Source: Flavobacteriales bacterium UBA7690 (GTDB taxonomy: Bacteria; Bacteroidota; Bacteroidia; Flavobacteriales_F; PHOS-HE28). Taken from it: a DNA stretch of 23,528 bases. The stretch is from positions 731 through 24,258 of the forward strand of contig DLGQ01000046.1 in NCBI GenBank assembly GCA_002482775.1, given 5' to 3'. Shown here one piece after another: positions 22,733 through 23,528 of this stretch (positions within the stretch are counted from its first letter, which is position 1; the number at the start of each line of letters is the position of its first letter). Made by a program: the position numbers and the translations under genes. The notes under the pieces were generated by a model. It worked only from the letters and a program-made list of their open reading frames with translations. It made no database searches and was not told the DNA's origin.

Positions 22733-23528
22733 ATGCTCCGATCCTTATTACTGCGCCTCGCCGTCAGCTTCCTACGATCGGCCAATTGCTGCAATGCGGC
22801 GATCGGCCTTGCCCTGCTCTGCCTCGTGCCATCGCTTGCGCATGCCCAAACGGGTGGGATCACAGGGGTGATCAGCGATCAACGCGCTGCCCCGTTGGCG
22901 TTCAGTTCCGTTGTATTAGTTGATCGCGGAACAGGTACGGTTGCCAATGCCCAGGGAGCCTATCGGTTGGAAGGCTTGGAGCCGGGCAACTACGCCATGC
23001 GGGTTTCGTGCGTGGGCTATGCGGCCCGCACGTTCACCGCTACAGTGCGCGCAGGAACCAATACGGTGGCCGATCAACGCCTCGATGAGAGCGTGGTGGA
23101 CTTGGCAGCCTTCGCCGTGGTGGGTACCATCACTGGTGGCAGCGGGCCATCGCGCGAACGCGCTGGGTCCGCGTGGTATGTGGGCCCACGTGAGATACAG
23201 GCGCAGGCGGCAACGGACGTGCATCGCCTGTTGCGTTCCGTACCCGGGGTGAACATCCAGGAGGAGGACGGCTTCGGCCTGCGGCCCAACATCGGCTTGC
23301 GCGGCGCTGGCTCGGAGCGCACGTCCAAGATCACCCTCATGGAGGACGGCGTATTGATCGCACCCGCACCCTATGCCCAGCCGGCCGCTTACTACTTCCC
23401 CACGGTCGGTCGCATGCATGCCGTGGAAGTGGTGAAGGGAAGCAGCCAGATCCAATATGGCCCGCTCACCACCGGCGGGGCCGTGAACCTGATCAGCACG
23501 CCGGTGCCCACGCGCGACCAAGCCATGG
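22733..23528 (+). CDS. FecA-like TonB-dependent receptor, 5' part
   Basis: The gene is open to the window edge (265 codons seen). ATG 22733 has a GGGAGG ribosome binding site 9 nt upstream. A signal peptide of about 39 residues ends SLAHAQ. Residues about 42-115 are a carboxypeptidase-regulatory-like domain ('GITGVISDQRAAPLAFSSV', 'GAYRLEGLEPGNYAMRVSCV'), typical of Bacteroidota receptors. The plug follows: 'DVHRLLRSVPGVNIQEEDGF', 'RPNIGLRGAGSERTSKITLM', 'EDGVLIAPAPYAQPAAYYFP' and 'VVKGSSQIQYGPLTTGGAVN'. The APYxQPxxYYxP and RYGP-like patterns resemble FecA-type ferric citrate receptors. The beta-barrel lies outside the window. The substrate may be a metal chelate; a copper chelate is possible given the context. 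Confidence 0.88.
   Translation, partial: MLRSLLLRLAVSFLRSANCCNAAIGLALLCLVPSLAHAQTGGITGVISDQRAAPLAFSSVVLVDRGTGTVANAQGAYRLEGLEPGNYAMRVSCVGYAARTFTATVRAGTNTVADQRLDESVVDLAAFAVVGTITGGSGPSRERAGSAWYVGPREIQAQAATDVHRLLRSVPGVNIQEEDGFGLRPNIGLRGAGSERTSKITLMEDGVLIAPAPYAQPAAYYFPTVGRMHAVEVVKGSSQIQYGPLTTGGAVNLISTPVPTRDQAM

Noticed and set aside
1..23528. CRISPR array, rRNA operon, complete insertion sequence or phage module
   Set aside because: No evenly spaced repeats, rRNA signatures, transposase motifs with end repeats, or phage structural genes were seen on either strand.

Overview
The window looks like chromosomal DNA of a GC-rich member of the Bacteroidota, probably in or near the Flavobacteriales. The main evidence is ten proteins with a signal peptide and a C-terminal type A sorting domain of the type IX secretion system (T9SS): a YPNP/WPNP-like start, then 'DAxGR' and 'LxxGxYxL' strands, then a basic or hydrophobic end. 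A SusC/FecA-type TonB-dependent receptor and weak ribosome binding sites also fit. No species is claimed.

Layout. Positions 1-1830 are a worn accessory patch: a broken Crp/Fnr regulator, an intact excisionase/MerR-type DNA-binding protein, a gene-free stretch with a perfect hairpin, and a 3' remnant of a DNA polymerase III alpha (DnaE)-like gene with an internal stop. At 1978-4377 two divergent T9SS cargo genes share a 174-bp spacer; one is a Ycf48-like beta-propeller. At 4378-5796 there are two doubtful small minus-strand ORFs of lower GC, an inverted-repeat structure and a probable frameshifted Cys-containing ORF.

Positions 5797-17686 are the most interesting part and read as a copper and thiol handling island. 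In order it carries: a thioredoxin-like T9SS cargo protein, a small Cys-rich membrane protein, a three-domain multicopper oxidase, a second thioredoxin-like T9SS cargo protein, a sialidase-fold protein with a CxCC motif, an MbnP-family copper-binding lipoprotein, a large NHL-type propeller protein, a CPBP-family membrane protein that has lost its catalytic residues, a JmjC/cupin-8 protein, an AraC-type regulator with an N-terminal MxCxxC heavy-metal-like domain, and an HMA-MauE/DoxX fusion membrane protein. All lie on the plus strand, with several short spacings and one 4-nt overlap. I infer cell-surface copper oxidation, binding and redox control, sensed by the HMA-AraC protein.

Positions 17683-22577 hold a small hypothetical gene and then a tight group of three T9SS cargo genes: a galactose/glyoxal oxidase-like copper radical oxidase with all copper ligands visible, a GH30-type glycoside hydrolase with both catalytic glutamates, and a choice-of-anchor V-like protein with a CxxCH haem-type motif. 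This suggests surface polysaccharide attack coupled to oxidation. The copper island may supply the oxidase with copper, but that link is inference. A hairpin-rich spacer follows, and the window ends inside a FecA-like TonB-dependent receptor gene.

No rRNA, tRNA, CRISPR array, complete insertion sequence or replication origin was seen.
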